Below are positions 1 to 7,344 of a DNA stretch of 46,395 nt, piece after piece (the stretch's first letter is position 1; the number at the start of each line of letters is the position of its first letter). This DNA comes from Chlamydiota bacterium (GTDB lineage: Bacteria; Auribacterota; Tritonobacteria; UBA1439): contig JAAYCL010000013.1 of NCBI GenBank assembly GCA_012729785.1, positions 1 to 46,395 of the forward strand, read 5' to 3'. Made by a program: the position numbers and the translations under genes. The notes under the pieces are model-generated. The model had not been told where the DNA came from and made no database searches. It worked only from the letters and a program-made list of their open reading frames with translations.

Positions 1-93
1 AGAAATAAAATGAAGCAAGCCTTTGCAACAGCCATGAAGCTGGAATATATGTTTTGGGACGGGATCTACAATGAACAGCGGTGGATCAATTGA
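1..93 (+). CDS. TenA-family protein (thiaminase II-like), C-terminal end only
   Basis: The window opens inside an open frame that reads 30 codons to a TGA at 91-93. The visible tail contains KLEYMFWDGIYNEQRW, which resembles the C-terminal helix of TenA/thiaminase II proteins (pattern LEYMFW..AY..E.W), enzymes that hydrolyse aminopyrimidines in thiamine salvage or serve related roles. Only the last helix is visible, so the assignment rests on one motif. A stem-loop at 271-302 lies downstream and may end the transcript. Confidence 0.5.
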   Translation, partial: RNKMKQAFATAMKLEYMFWDGIYNEQRWIN

Positions 94-112
94 ACCACTA
101 CTAGTGTGGTGA

Positions 113-220
113 TATCTCAGGACGTGGGCAATCAGTGACGAATTGGGGATATCCTTCAAAACGGTGAGGGATGGTCATAGGCGAATATGCTTCCTGCCAG
201 CCATTGGGCAAGTACCATAG
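113..220 (+). pseudogene. HTH-like gene fragment
   Basis: A stop-bounded stretch of 35 codons reads AISDELGISFKTVRDGHRRI, which looks like the recognition-helix part of a LuxR/GerE-type helix-turn-helix. There is no start and a stop lies directly upstream, so it is a remnant. The same TVRDGHRRIC string is encoded near 6075-6128 and near 7433-7491, so three degenerate copies of one sequence exist in the window. The HTH reading is an inference from pattern. Confidence 0.35.
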
Positions 221-270
221 GCCAGGGGTCCAACATTCATCGAACAATGACAGCGCCGCTGGGATAAGGC

Positions 271-302
271 GAGGGGCCAGCTGTGCTTATAGCTAGCCCC
301 TC
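271..302. terminator. Stem-loop between tenA-like gene and secreted-protein gene
   Basis: Inverted repeat GAGGGGC-c-AGCT / AGCT-a-GCCCCTC with an 8-nt loop. It lies between two convergent genes and could terminate either, but neither strand has a clear U-tract, so the function is uncertain. Confidence 0.35.
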
Positions 303-342
303 TCGATATAGCTACACTTCTTGCAGCTACGTAAGATGGCCT

Positions 343-1689
343 CTACTCGATGCTAAAGGTCGCCGAGTTGATAGCCAAGGCATTCTCTACGAGGGCCTTG
401 TCGCCGGCGCGGAGCACCGCCGCGTAGATGGTCCATTCTCCGACTGGCGTTCCCGCAGGGATCGTGAACGTTGTTACTATTCCCTGGTATGGTTGCGGGA
501 GAGGCGGATTGTTTTTGACGTACGGCTTGATTCCCTCTGGCAAGGATGCCCCCTGGCAGGAATAGGTGATTCCTCCTGGGCCTACAAAAACCACGTACCC
601 ATCAAAGCGAATCGGAATATCCCGCCCGATAGAAACCTCCGCGGAGAGGGTGTCACCCGTGGTATACGTCATCCTGTTCAGTGCAACACCAAGCTCCGGC
701 GCAAGGGGCGTTATCCGATACAGGTTCGAGGGCGTCGGCCCACCGAAGACATCCATATAACCGGCGCAGAGCGCTGCGTCGGTCAATATGCCAGCGTTAA
801 AAGGCTGCTCCCTATCGCGGAAGGCCAACACGGTAAATCCTCCGCCCATCCCTGCGCCAAGTGATGCAAAGTCGGAGCGGGGCGAAATCGCATAGATCTT
901 CCCGTTGTTGGCATCCGATACATAAACTGCGCCTGATGTATGCCAGGCGACATCATACCCGCCGTTAAGTCCGGAGGCTATCGTCTGAGCGTCTCCCATC
1001 CCAAGCACCGGTCCCCCGCTGAGAGCATTTTCGAGCTTGGCGGCCGCGAAACTCAATAGCGTAAAATCACCCGGTTGGACGGGAAAGTGGGCGCTATTCT
1101 TCACATAATATACATTCCCGCTGTCATCCGCGTCGATCGGCCCTGAATAGGTGTGATCAATCGAGGCAACCTCCTTGATCGCGCTGCTGTTCAGGTCTAG
1201 ATGGAGTATTTTATTCGTCGTGCCATAGGCCGGGTTCGCGCTGAGGTAGCAGTTTCGATCGTTGATGAAAGCCAGATCGAACGCCCCGTCAAAACTCCCG
1301 GATGATGGAACAACCTCTGTGACATCGTAATCCGCCAGGTCGATCGAATAAATCTGATAGGTGATGCTGTCGACAAACAAGGCGGAGGTCCCGTCGGGGT
1401 TTACCTTGACGAAGGAACCGAAGGTCGCCTTTCCGAAGTCATACACTTTGGTGACAGCGGCCGGGATCCCGTCGCCGTTTCCGTCGATGATCCCGATGTA
1501 ACTGTTCTCCGCCATATTCTGATCGGCATACATCCCTATGATGTCGCCGTTCGGCAGCCAGTCGAAACCGCCGCCGAAATCCTGATTGAGCGGTATCGAC
1601 TGGAACCCGTCAGGAACGTCGATCCCGGCCTGCGCAATCCCGACGCTGCACATGATCGCCAAGATCGTGACACCCATCAGATACCTCAT
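343..1689 (-). CDS. Secreted beta-propeller-like protein with C-terminal Ig-like domain
   Basis: 448 aa. The start at 1689 is chosen because AGGAGG sits 5 nt upstream and the protein then begins with a clear Sec signal peptide (MRYLMGVTILAIM, cleavage near AQA). The body has repeated short motifs such as GSFVKVNPDG, GPIDADDSGNVYYV and VAWHTSGAVYVSDANNGKIY, typical of NHL/SMP-30-like six-bladed propellers. The last ~115 residues form a separate beta-rich domain also seen in the protein at 3467-4579. It is a paralogue of the next gene (1899-2993) with the same motif order, and lies 209 nt behind it on the same strand, so it may be the distal gene of a cobalamin-riboswitch-controlled transcript. 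Ligand or enzymatic role is unknown; cobalamin or metal handling is only suggested by the context. Confidence 0.75.
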   Translation of the reverse strand: MRYLMGVTILAIMCSVGIAQAGIDVPDGFQSIPLNQDFGGGFDWLPNGDIIGMYADQNMAENSYIGIIDGNGDGIPAAVTKVYDFGKATFGSFVKVNPDGTSALFVDSITYQIYSIDLADYDVTEVVPSSGSFDGAFDLAFINDRNCYLSANPAYGTTNKILHLDLNSSAIKEVASIDHTYSGPIDADDSGNVYYVKNSAHFPVQPGDFTLLSFAAAKLENALSGGPVLGMGDAQTIASGLNGGYDVAWHTSGAVYVSDANNGKIYAISPRSDFASLGAGMGGGFTVLAFRDREQPFNAGILTDAALCAGYMDVFGGPTPSNLYRITPLAPELGVALNRMTYTTGDTLSAEVSIGRDIPIRFDGYVVFVGPGGITYSCQGASLPEGIKPYVKNNPPLPQPYQGIVTTFTIPAGTPVGEWTIYAAVLRAGDKALVENALAINSATFSIE

Positions 1690-1898
1690 TGTTCCCTCCT
1701 TTTCATACCCAACTGCCGCGATTGATCCGTTGCCCGGCATCTAGATAGATTCAGGGCGGTCTATTCCGCTTTTCCGGCAGCCCATCCCGCAGGATAAGGG
1801 ATACCATGGCCGGTTCCCCTTCTTTGGAGAAACAGCCTTCCATGGGAATCCAGCACGCAGATCCAGGTTCGGCGGCGCTGAAAATGCGGGACACCATC

Positions 1899-2993
1899 CT
1901 AGAGCCATCCCCACGCGCCGTTCGTGCCGTACGGATTCTCGTCCGCGCTGATCCATCCGTCCGGCGTCGTCGCCCCCGAGGGCTTGAAGTCGATGTACAG
2001 GATCGTAGACGTCAACTGGTAGAAGGCGCTCACCGAGGACCAGTCGCTGTACACCACGCACAGCTTTGCAGCCGTTTGCGCGCACGGGCCAAACGAAGAA
2101 TCACGGCGGTAGAGGTCCATCCCGGTGTAGCTGTCGTAGGAGCCGCCGCCGCGCTCGCAAAACGTGCTCACCGTGCCGTCCGACTCAATCTTGTAGATCT
2201 TCCCGTTGTTTGAGTCGGACACGAAGCAATATCCGGACGAATGCCAGGCGACTTTATAGCCTCCGTCGAGCAGCGCGATCTGCTGCGCGTCGTTTTCGCC
2301 CAGCGCGGTCTCCGTTTGCAGCGCCTGCGCCAGCGCCGCCGCAGAGTACTTCAGCAGCGCGAAGCTGTTCGGCGGGGGCGGGTATGCGCCGGTCCCCCTG
2401 ACGTAATAGAGATTCCCGCTGTCATCGACGTCGATGGGGCCGGACGGCGTGTCCGGTATCTCGACCACCACCGTCCTGATCCCGGTATCCAGGTCCCAGT
2501 GATAAATCCTGTTGGGGCCGGACTCCCATGTCTGGGGGTTGTATTCGGGGTTCGCGCTGAGATAGCAGTAGTGGTCGTCGATGAAGGAGAGGTCGTTGTT
2601 GTACGCAACGGTCGCGATCTGCACCACGCTGTGGCCGGAAAGATCGATGTGGCGGATGACGCCGTTACTGCTCTCGCCGAAGATGGCAAACCCGCCCGAA
2701 GGACTCACCCGGACGAATGAGCCGTAGACCCCCGACCCGAGCGCGTAGAGCTGCTGCGGGGCCGAGGGCACGCCGTCACCGTTCGCATCGACCTCGACGA
2801 GGTAGCCTGTCGTGGGATACCCAAGATCCTGGTAGATGCCGAGGATATCACCCCCCGGTAGGTAGTCGATCCCGCCGCCGCAATTCGCGTTGATCGACTC
2901 CACCGTGTATCCCATCGGGACTTGGATTTGCGCCGGACTTTCCGCGACGGTCAACGCTGTCAACAACAGAAACAACATCCGTGCCTTGTGCAT
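1899..2993 (-). CDS. Secreted beta-propeller-like protein under a cobalamin riboswitch
   Basis: 364 aa. ATG at 2993 is 5 nt from AGGAGG; a GTG one codon earlier is also possible. A signal peptide (HKARMLFLLLTALTVAES) leads into a propeller with motifs shared with the 343-1689 protein (GSFVRVSPSG, CYLSANPEY, GPIDVDDSGNLYYV, KVAWHSSG, VSDSNNGKIYKI). After the propeller the sequence IDFKPSG...YGTNGAWGW looks like the opening of a malectin/NPCBM-like carbohydrate-binding domain, but a stop follows at once, so the protein may be truncated. Upstream (minus strand) are a terminator at 3116-3156 and a cobalamin riboswitch at 3195-3370, so expression is expected when B12 is scarce. Function unknown. 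Confidence 0.75.
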   Translation of the reverse strand: MHKARMLFLLLTALTVAESPAQIQVPMGYTVESINANCGGGIDYLPGGDILGIYQDLGYPTTGYLVEVDANGDGVPSAPQQLYALGSGVYGSFVRVSPSGGFAIFGESSNGVIRHIDLSGHSVVQIATVAYNNDLSFIDDHYCYLSANPEYNPQTWESGPNRIYHWDLDTGIRTVVVEIPDTPSGPIDVDDSGNLYYVRGTGAYPPPPNSFALLKYSAAALAQALQTETALGENDAQQIALLDGGYKVAWHSSGYCFVSDSNNGKIYKIESDGTVSTFCERGGGSYDSYTGMDLYRRDSSFGPCAQTAAKLCVVYSDWSSVSAFYQLTSTILYIDFKPSGATTPDGWISADENPYGTNGAWGWL

Positions 2994-3115
2994 CACTGCC
3001 TCCTTTCACGTTGATACGCTTGCGTCCTGTCTCGTGTATACGAAAGCTGCCCCCCCCGCAACTCATGAAAGGAACGACGGTTTTCACGACGCTCATGAGG
3101 CATGCCGGATTCGTG

Positions 3116-3156
3116 AAAAAAAAGACCAGCTCTTCCGGTGGGGGATGGCTGGTCTT
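3116..3156 (-). terminator. Intrinsic terminator of the cobalamin riboswitch expression platform
   Basis: On the minus strand a 9-bp stem (AAGACCAGC with GCTGGTCTT, 17-nt loop) runs straight into a run of eight U. It lies between the riboswitch aptamer (3195-3370) and the gene starting at 2993, the position expected for a ligand-controlled transcription terminator. Confidence 0.85.
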
Positions 3157-3194
3157 CCGACATTCAAGGACCTCTCCTACCCCGAAGAAGCACC

Positions 3195-3370
3195 CCATGA
3201 GGTATCCTGGCTTGCGGTTCGCACACATCATTCCCGGGCCTTCCCAGCGCAGCAACCGAGGATCCTCGATTTGAATCCTCGATCCATTGCACCAGTGACC
3301 TGGGAGCGTGTCCATCGCCGCTCACAGTTGCGGGGGCAGCAGCGGAATTTCACCGCTTTCCCTCAATTGA
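3195..3370 (-). ncRNA. Cobalamin riboswitch 1
   Basis: Read on the minus strand it shows the conserved cobalamin-aptamer blocks in order: GGGAAAGCGGTGAAATTCCG, then GCTGCCCCCGCAACTGT, then a GTCACTGG block (the B12-box GCCACTG region), TGGGAAGGC, and AAGCCAGGATACC. A P1 pairing TGAGG (3361-3365) with CCTCA (3198-3202) closes it. It precedes a terminator and the secreted propeller gene at 1899-2993. In this RNA class adenosylcobalamin or related corrinoid binding normally turns expression off. Ends are approximate. Confidence 0.92.
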
Positions 3371-3466
3371 AACGCGCATTTTTCAAAGAACGTCACTTCC
3401 GCAGACCGGTGTTACACACAGAAATCGATGCGGCGCATGCCCCACAACCTCGAAGCGCCCGCGCCG

Positions 3467-4579
3467 CTACTCCTTGATGGTAAACCTGGCGCTCACGTCC
3501 AGGAAGGCGCTCCCCCGGCCCGTGATCGGGCCACACAGGTCGAAAAACGCGGCGACGATCTCATACTCCCCGCGCGGGGCGCCCGCGGGGATGGCAACCG
3601 AGACGAGCCTGTAGTTGAACGGGGCCGCGAGCCCAGGCATGAACGTCACGAACGGCTCTACGGGGCCGAGCGTCACCGCGTCGATCATCGAGCCGTCCGG
3701 CAAGATGAACACCGAATATACGGAGAACGGCAGGCGGATCGTCTCGTACAGGGCGAAGTCCGCCGTCATCGTCCGCCCCGGAGCGAATAAGGGCGCATTG
3801 AGTCTGATCTCTGCTTGGACATCGGGTGTGGGGGTGGGGGTGGGCGTCACAGTCGGTTCGGGGGTGGGAGTCCCTCCGAAGGCCTCGTAGTTGACAGCGA
3901 CGACCGCGTCAAGATCGAATCCGGCATTGTAGCCGGAGAAGTAATTGCCCGGATCGTCGATCGGCGTTCCGTTGCGATCGAGCATCTCCGATGAGGTTCC
4001 TGGTTTTCCGGTGTCGGTAAGCCGGATGTAGCACGCCCAGTCGAGGCCTATGTCCAACAGGTCAAAAGAATCGCCTCCCGATACCGACGGGTCCGACGGG
4101 TCGATGCCGGTGTCCGGGAGGGCGAGAACCGGCATCACGCCCGCCATTCCTCTCCATCGTTCTTCGGGAGAGGCTGCAGGAGTATATTCCATCTCGAACG
4201 CATAGTAGTTGACCCCGTCCTTGCCTGCCTCCACGCGCGCGGTTTCGGCGAATATTTCGGGTCCGCCGGCGATGTAGAAAGAATTTTCGAAAATTGTGAA
4301 GTCCACTCCCGGCCCATCGATTATCCGCCCCTTCGAGAACTTAAGGGTTATGGACCCACCGTCGCCCAGCGAGGCCACATCCCAGGTGCCCCCCGGGTAG
4401 CCCAATACGATATCTGGAAGCGCAGCATGACCGTATGAAGCGCCCGGGGCGAAATTCGTCGCGTACACCTCGTCGGCGCCGGGGCCGGCGAAAACAGGCA
4501 CGGCTGTGCCGGCCTGACATGCCGCTGTGATGATCATATACATCACCGTCCGTAATGCGCTTGTATCTCTCCGGTTCAT
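3467..4579 (-). CDS. Surface/secreted protein with PT-rich linker, under a cobalamin riboswitch
   Basis: 370 aa. The frame is open up to 4810 but that part passes through the upstream terminator; ATG at 4579 gives a signal peptide (MYMIITAACQAGTAVPVFAG) and is preferred although its RBS is weak. Residues ~40-240 form a domain with LPDIVLGYPGG, SLGDGGSITLKF and GPGVDFTIFENSF, a pattern I associate with bacterial cell-surface proteins of unknown function. A linker of TPTPEPTVTPTPTPTP type follows, then a ~115-residue beta-rich domain homologous by eye to the C-terminus of the 343-1689 protein (both end in ..IPAG.P.GE..I.A...). A cobalamin riboswitch and terminator lie upstream. A role in corrinoid capture is an inference from regulation only. 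Confidence 0.75.
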   Translation of the reverse strand: MNRRDTSALRTVMYMIITAACQAGTAVPVFAGPGADEVYATNFAPGASYGHAALPDIVLGYPGGTWDVASLGDGGSITLKFSKGRIIDGPGVDFTIFENSFYIAGGPEIFAETARVEAGKDGVNYYAFEMEYTPAASPEERWRGMAGVMPVLALPDTGIDPSDPSVSGGDSFDLLDIGLDWACYIRLTDTGKPGTSSEMLDRNGTPIDDPGNYFSGYNAGFDLDAVVAVNYEAFGGTPTPEPTVTPTPTPTPDVQAEIRLNAPLFAPGRTMTADFALYETIRLPFSVYSVFILPDGSMIDAVTLGPVEPFVTFMPGLAAPFNYRLVSVAIPAGAPRGEYEIVAAFFDLCGPITGRGSAFLDVSARFTIKE

Positions 4580-4733
4580 TCGAGTTCTCACTGGCGTTCG
4601 CGGAATGCAATGCGGAAACAATTTGCCCTCCAGGAAATGCGCGCGGGTCGCCGCAGATCCACTGGCATTTTGAAAACTAAATATTCCGACGCACGATCTG
4701 CTGCCATGGCCAGATATATCTCCGGTTACGAAC

Positions 4734-4765
4734 AAAAAAACCCCATCCTCACGAGGAGAATGGGG
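4734..4765 (-). terminator. Intrinsic terminator behind cobalamin riboswitch 2
   Basis: On the minus strand CCCCAT...CCTC / GAGG...ATGGGG forms a stem with a small bulge and is followed by seven U. It separates the aptamer at 4881-5031 from the gene starting at 4579. Confidence 0.85.
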
Positions 4766-4880
4766 CTTCGATAGCCGCCACAAGCAACAATGCCTTTCAG
4801 CAGGACGCATTGCCGCATCCCTGATGGCATCAGGCTGCTACTCACTCAATCCCAATCGCGAGGATCATGTGTGAACATTT

Positions 4881-5031
4881 GCTCTGATTCGTCTTCTGGC
4901 TTCCGGGCCTACCCACGTCTGAACAGCCTTCCCATCCCCGAAACAGGACAGTGACTGCCCATGGGTGTTGAACACCGGTTACAGCAGCGCGTCTGCGGCG
5001 GATTTTCACCGCACTTCCGAGAAATCAGAGC
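4881..5031 (-). ncRNA. Cobalamin riboswitch 2
   Basis: Minus-strand blocks: P1 GCTCTGATT (5023-5031) pairing with AATCAGAGC (4881-4889), GGAAGTGCGGTGAAAATCCG, GCTGCTGTAACCGG, GCAGTCACTG (B12 box region), GGGATGGGAAGGC and CCGGAAGCCAGAAGAC. This order is diagnostic of the cobalamin class. The GCTGCC..CGCAACTGT segment is less canonical than in riboswitch 1. It controls the surface protein at 3467-4579. Confidence 0.9.
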
Positions 5032-5065
5032 AGATACACTTGAGAAAGAACCGCTGAATATAGTT

Positions 5066-5095
5066 AGTTAACCAAATATCTCTTTCCAGAGTCAA
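5066..5095 (-). promoter_or_regulatory. Candidate promoter for riboswitch 2
   Basis: Minus strand: TTGACT (5090-5095), 18-nt spacer, TTAACT (5066-5071), about 35 nt before the aptamer P1 helix. Consistent with a sigma70-type promoter; the -10 match is moderate. Confidence 0.4.
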
Positions 5096-5340
5096 CACAA
5101 ATATTATTGTTCCGGATCAATAAAAGCCGGACCAGTGGGAACAATTAAAGATCGGCAACCACGAGTACGCGGCGGCGATGGTCTCCGGGTGCAGCGGGAC
5201 GAGCACTGGAGTTTGCCCTGACGCCGTTCTGATCGCCCCATCCCGCGCATGGCCCCCTCCCGACGCTCGCCGGCATGCCCGACGCCTGCGGCACCGCCGA
5301 AAACCTCCAAATAATATGAGGTGATGGGAGGAAGTGCTGA

Positions 5341-5490
5341 TCAGGCGAGGGTGACGAAGGAGGGATGAGTGGAGAGGCGGTAGCCCTTGGAACGGTCGCA
5401 TTCGATGAACTTCTCGCCGTCGCGGTCGCGGAGGGCGGGGCGGAGGCGGTCGCGGAGCTGGCTGTAGCGCTGGCGGTGCTCGACGTCGAT
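5341..5490 (-). pseudogene. C-terminal gene remnant of unknown family
   Basis: A minus-strand frame of about 50 codons ends in TGA at 5341-5343 and has strong GC-rich codon bias (DIDVEHRQRYSQL... ending GYRLSTHPSFVTLA). It merges upstream into hicA in a different frame and has no start. It looks like the broken C-terminus of a larger protein, perhaps a winged-helix end (R..LR..L...GYRL), with its front replaced by the hicBA locus. The family call is weak. The rest of 5096-5340 holds nothing I can support. Confidence 0.35.
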
Positions 5491-5492
5491 GT

Positions 5493-5720
5493 CTAAAGCT
5501 TGTCCATGAAATCCTCAGGCGCTATCCTCGCCTGCCTGAGGATCCCACGAAGGGCGCCGATCGCGAGTTCCTTGTGGAGGGGGACCACGCAGCCGATGTC
5601 CCCCTTGGGAGTCCTCTTCCGGTGGACGATGTGGCTCCCGCGCTGTCGCGCCTGAACGAAACCGCAACGCTCCTGCGCCCGGACGGCCTCTCCGCCGGAT
5701 ACGCGCCGGAGCTTAGGCAT
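5493..5720 (-). CDS. hicA: HicA-family mRNA interferase toxin
   Basis: 75 aa, the usual HicA size. HicA toxins have a small dsRBD-like fold and cleave mRNA with a histidine. Visible hallmarks are the N-terminal KLRRVSGGEAVRAQERCGFV, the catalytic RQRGSHIVHRK block with its GSH motif, and the C-terminal VPLHKELAIGALRGILRQA...PEDF. It overlaps the upstream antitoxin gene hicB by 8 nt, the normal antitoxin-first order for this arrangement. Confidence 0.88.
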   Translation of the reverse strand: MPKLRRVSGGEAVRAQERCGFVQARQRGSHIVHRKRTPKGDIGCVVPLHKELAIGALRGILRQARIAPEDFMDKL

Positions 5721-5922
5721 GCGCGACCTCGAAGGTGGTAACGAGGGGAGGGCTTGTTTCGGCGATCGGAAACTCCTCGAGATATAGCTCCGTCGCTTCC
5801 TTGAGGTTGGTAATCGCCTCCTCGACGGTGTGGCCCTGGCTCACCGTGCCGACCTCAGGGCACTCGGCGACATAGAGGTTCGCCTCTTTGTGAAGGATTG
5901 CGGTAAAGGTCTTGTAGGTCAT
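5713..5922 (-). CDS. hicB: HicB-family antitoxin
   Basis: 69 aa. The sequence matches the HicB partial RNase H-like fold: YVAECPEVGTVSQGHTVEEAITNLKEATELYLEE. It is a short form, without an obvious C-terminal DNA-binding helix-turn-helix. It would neutralise the HicA toxin encoded immediately downstream with an 8-nt overlap. A G-rich RBS (GGGGGTG) sits ~6 nt before ATG at 5922. Confidence 0.88.
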   Translation of the reverse strand: MTYKTFTAILHKEANLYVAECPEVGTVSQGHTVEEAITNLKEATELYLEEFPIAETSPPLVTTFEVAHA

Positions 5923-5990
5923 ATGGGCACCCCCACATGGTTATTGCGCCTCAAGATGGCGTGGCACTCAAGCCAATCTCCGCGTTAACA

Positions 5991-6128
5991 GAAAAGGGGG
6001 AGGCCGGAATGGCCTCCCCCTGGAAATCTCTGGCGGGGACGACGGATGTCCCGGAGCGTTGCCAGTGATTATCGATACGGTGAAAATTGCATTCAGGACG
6101 GTCCGAGACGGACATAGGAGGATATGCG
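5991..6128. repeat. Direct repeat copy A: terminator hairpin + tRNA-Asp 3' end + HTH-like fragment
   Basis: Contains a perfect 10-bp hairpin (GGGGGAGGCC / GGCCTCCCCC, 5996-6020), then CTGGCGGGGACGACGG (6031-6045 equals the last 15 nt of tRNA-Asp in reverse complement), then ~85 nt encoding VIIDTVKIAFRTVRDGHRRI. A closely similar copy lies at 7345-7491. The two flank the nucleotidyltransferase module. On the minus strand the order is tRNA 3' end, short spacer, terminator, the same as at the genuine tRNA-Asp. Confidence 0.75.
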
Positions 6129-6222
6129 TGTGCAGGGCGTAAAGGGCGCTGCTGGCACGGCGAGGCGAGGGCGTGAACCATCGGGCATCAGGTGCCTTAC
6201 ACGGTGTTCAGGAGTCGGCCGT

Positions 6223-6289
6223 GTTAGGCAACTTCATATTGCCTCGCGTTGCCTAACGGGGTAAGATAGTCTCCGAGATGTTAGGCAAC
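6223..6289 (+). promoter_or_regulatory. Promoter with three copies of a 10-bp operator
   Basis: GTTAGGCAAC occurs at 6223-6232 and 6280-6289 and its reverse complement GTTGCCTAAC at 6248-6257. A promoter TTGCCT (6239-6244), 17-nt spacer, TAAGAT (6262-6267) has the middle operator inside its spacer, and the third lies just before the ATG at 6302. This layout suggests autorepression of the two-gene module by one of its products or another DNA-binding protein. Confidence 0.6.
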
Positions 6290-6301
6290 CGGGGGTGATG
6301 G

Positions 6302-6607
6302 ATGAGCGCGCTGAGACCCATTTTGAAGGAAGAACGGCAGCGGCTCGAGTGCCTGTGCCGCAGATACCGGGCGGAGATAGGAAAGCTCCCGAAGGGGTCC
6401 ATCTCGGAAAAGGACAGGAAGGGTCGTCTCTACGCCTATCTCGCGTTCAGGGACAGAGGGAAAGTCGTCTTCAGATACCTTGGGGGGGTCCGGTCGGCGC
6501 AGGTGGCGGAGATGAGGGAGAAGATCCAGTCCCGGAGGCAATTCGAATTGCTTTTCAAGAAGGCGCAGGCCAATCTCAAGGAACTGAAGAGGGCTCTCCG
6601 TGAGTGA
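6302..6607 (+). CDS. Small protein paired with nucleotidyltransferase, possible antitoxin
   Basis: 101 aa, highly charged. The segment RLYAYLAFRDRGKVVFRYLG followed by a predicted helical, lysine/arginine-rich tail resembles small DUF6788-like proteins (pattern YLxxREGGKVxxxYLG), which often sit beside nucleotidyltransferase genes; I am not certain of the family. It overlaps the next gene by 8 nt, so the two are translationally coupled. The operator array upstream fits an autoregulated toxin-antitoxin or defence module. An overlapping frame at 6295 is rejected as a shadow. Confidence 0.6.
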   Translation: MSALRPILKEERQRLECLCRRYRAEIGKLPKGSISEKDRKGRLYAYLAFRDRGKVVFRYLGGVRSAQVAEMREKIQSRRQFELLFKKAQANLKELKRALRE

Positions 6608-7286
6608 GCAACGCCGGCTTTCCCTCAAGGTGCTCAAGGAGTTCCACAAGGCGGGCGTCCTGAAGGACCTCGTCCTCATCGGAAGCTGGTGCCACTACTT
6701 CTACCGGGCTTACTTCAACGATGCCCCGGAGATACCCCTGGTGCGTACACTGGACCTCGATTTCCTGATTCCAAAACGACAACTCGCGAAGACAAAGGCC
6801 GACGTCCCGGAGGTCCTCGCCGGCTTGGGATTCGAGCCGCTCCGGCAGTATCCGTCCGGCCTCGTGAAGTACGGGCACCCCGACCTCGAGGTTGAATTCC
6901 TCGTGCCGGAGCGGGGGAGGGGAGAGGACAGGCCGGTCAGGATTGATGCGCTGGGCATCAATGCACAGGCACTCAGGTTCCTCGGCATCCTGGGAGACCA
7001 CACGATGGAGGTGAGGCACGAAGGGCTTCCGATCCGGCTCCCCGAACCCGCCGCGTACGTCCTGCACAAGTTCATCATCGCCCGGCGGAGGGCACGGCCG
7101 GAGAAGGAGGAGCGGGATCTTCTCGCCGCGAAGGAGCTGGGCGAGTTCCTCCTTGGAGATGCGGTTCAGCGGGTTAAGCTGCGGGAGATATTCACGGACC
7201 TCCCGCTGAAGTGGCGGCGAAAGGTCCTCGACAGCGTGAAGAGCGAGTCCAAGCCCTTGTACGATTGTCTGACAAACCCCTTCTGA
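6600..7286 (+). CDS. Predicted nucleotidyltransferase (AbiEii/MNT-like), possible toxin
   Basis: 228 aa, GTG start overlapping the upstream gene by 8 nt. Near the N-terminus VLIGSWCHYFY...RTLDLDFLIP gives the G-S...D-x-D signature of the DNA polymerase beta-like nucleotidyltransferase fold, with D..D as metal ligands and a later acidic strand (DLEVEFLVPE). Such proteins transfer nucleotides to RNA or protein and include AbiEii-type (type IV) toxins and defence components. No membrane segments or signal. With its small partner it forms a compact module bounded by the direct repeats at 5991 and 7345. The substrate cannot be told from sequence. Confidence 0.65.
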   Translation: MSEQRRLSLKVLKEFHKAGVLKDLVLIGSWCHYFYRAYFNDAPEIPLVRTLDLDFLIPKRQLAKTKADVPEVLAGLGFEPLRQYPSGLVKYGHPDLEVEFLVPERGRGEDRPVRIDALGINAQALRFLGILGDHTMEVRHEGLPIRLPEPAAYVLHKFIIARRRARPEKEERDLLAAKELGEFLLGDAVQRVKLREIFTDLPLKWRRKVLDSVKSESKPLYDCLTNPF

Positions 7287-7344
7287 GATCTGCTGGCCGC
7301 GACGGCACTCGCCTTCGGAGAACCCGTTTTCGCCACCGGCGAGC

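Noticed and set aside
3240-3300. GAATCCTCGATC repeat considered as a tRNA fragment
   Set aside because: It lies inside cobalamin riboswitch 1 and fits a variable peripheral stem; no cloverleaf forms.
5104-5401. Minus-strand frames of 68-94 codons between riboswitch 2 and hicA
   Set aside because: Arg/Cys-rich low-quality translations without motifs; only the end near 5341-5490, in another frame, has coding-like composition.
5951-6181. 76-codon minus-strand frame across repeat copy A
   Set aside because: Its similarity to a frame near 7400 is explained by the DNA repeat, which contains a tRNA fragment and hairpin.
6295-6603. Alternative frame starting MMDERAETHF over the small module gene
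   Set aside because: Gly/Gln/Glu-rich and featureless; the frame at 6302 has a YLAFRDRGKVVFRYLG motif and couples to the next gene.
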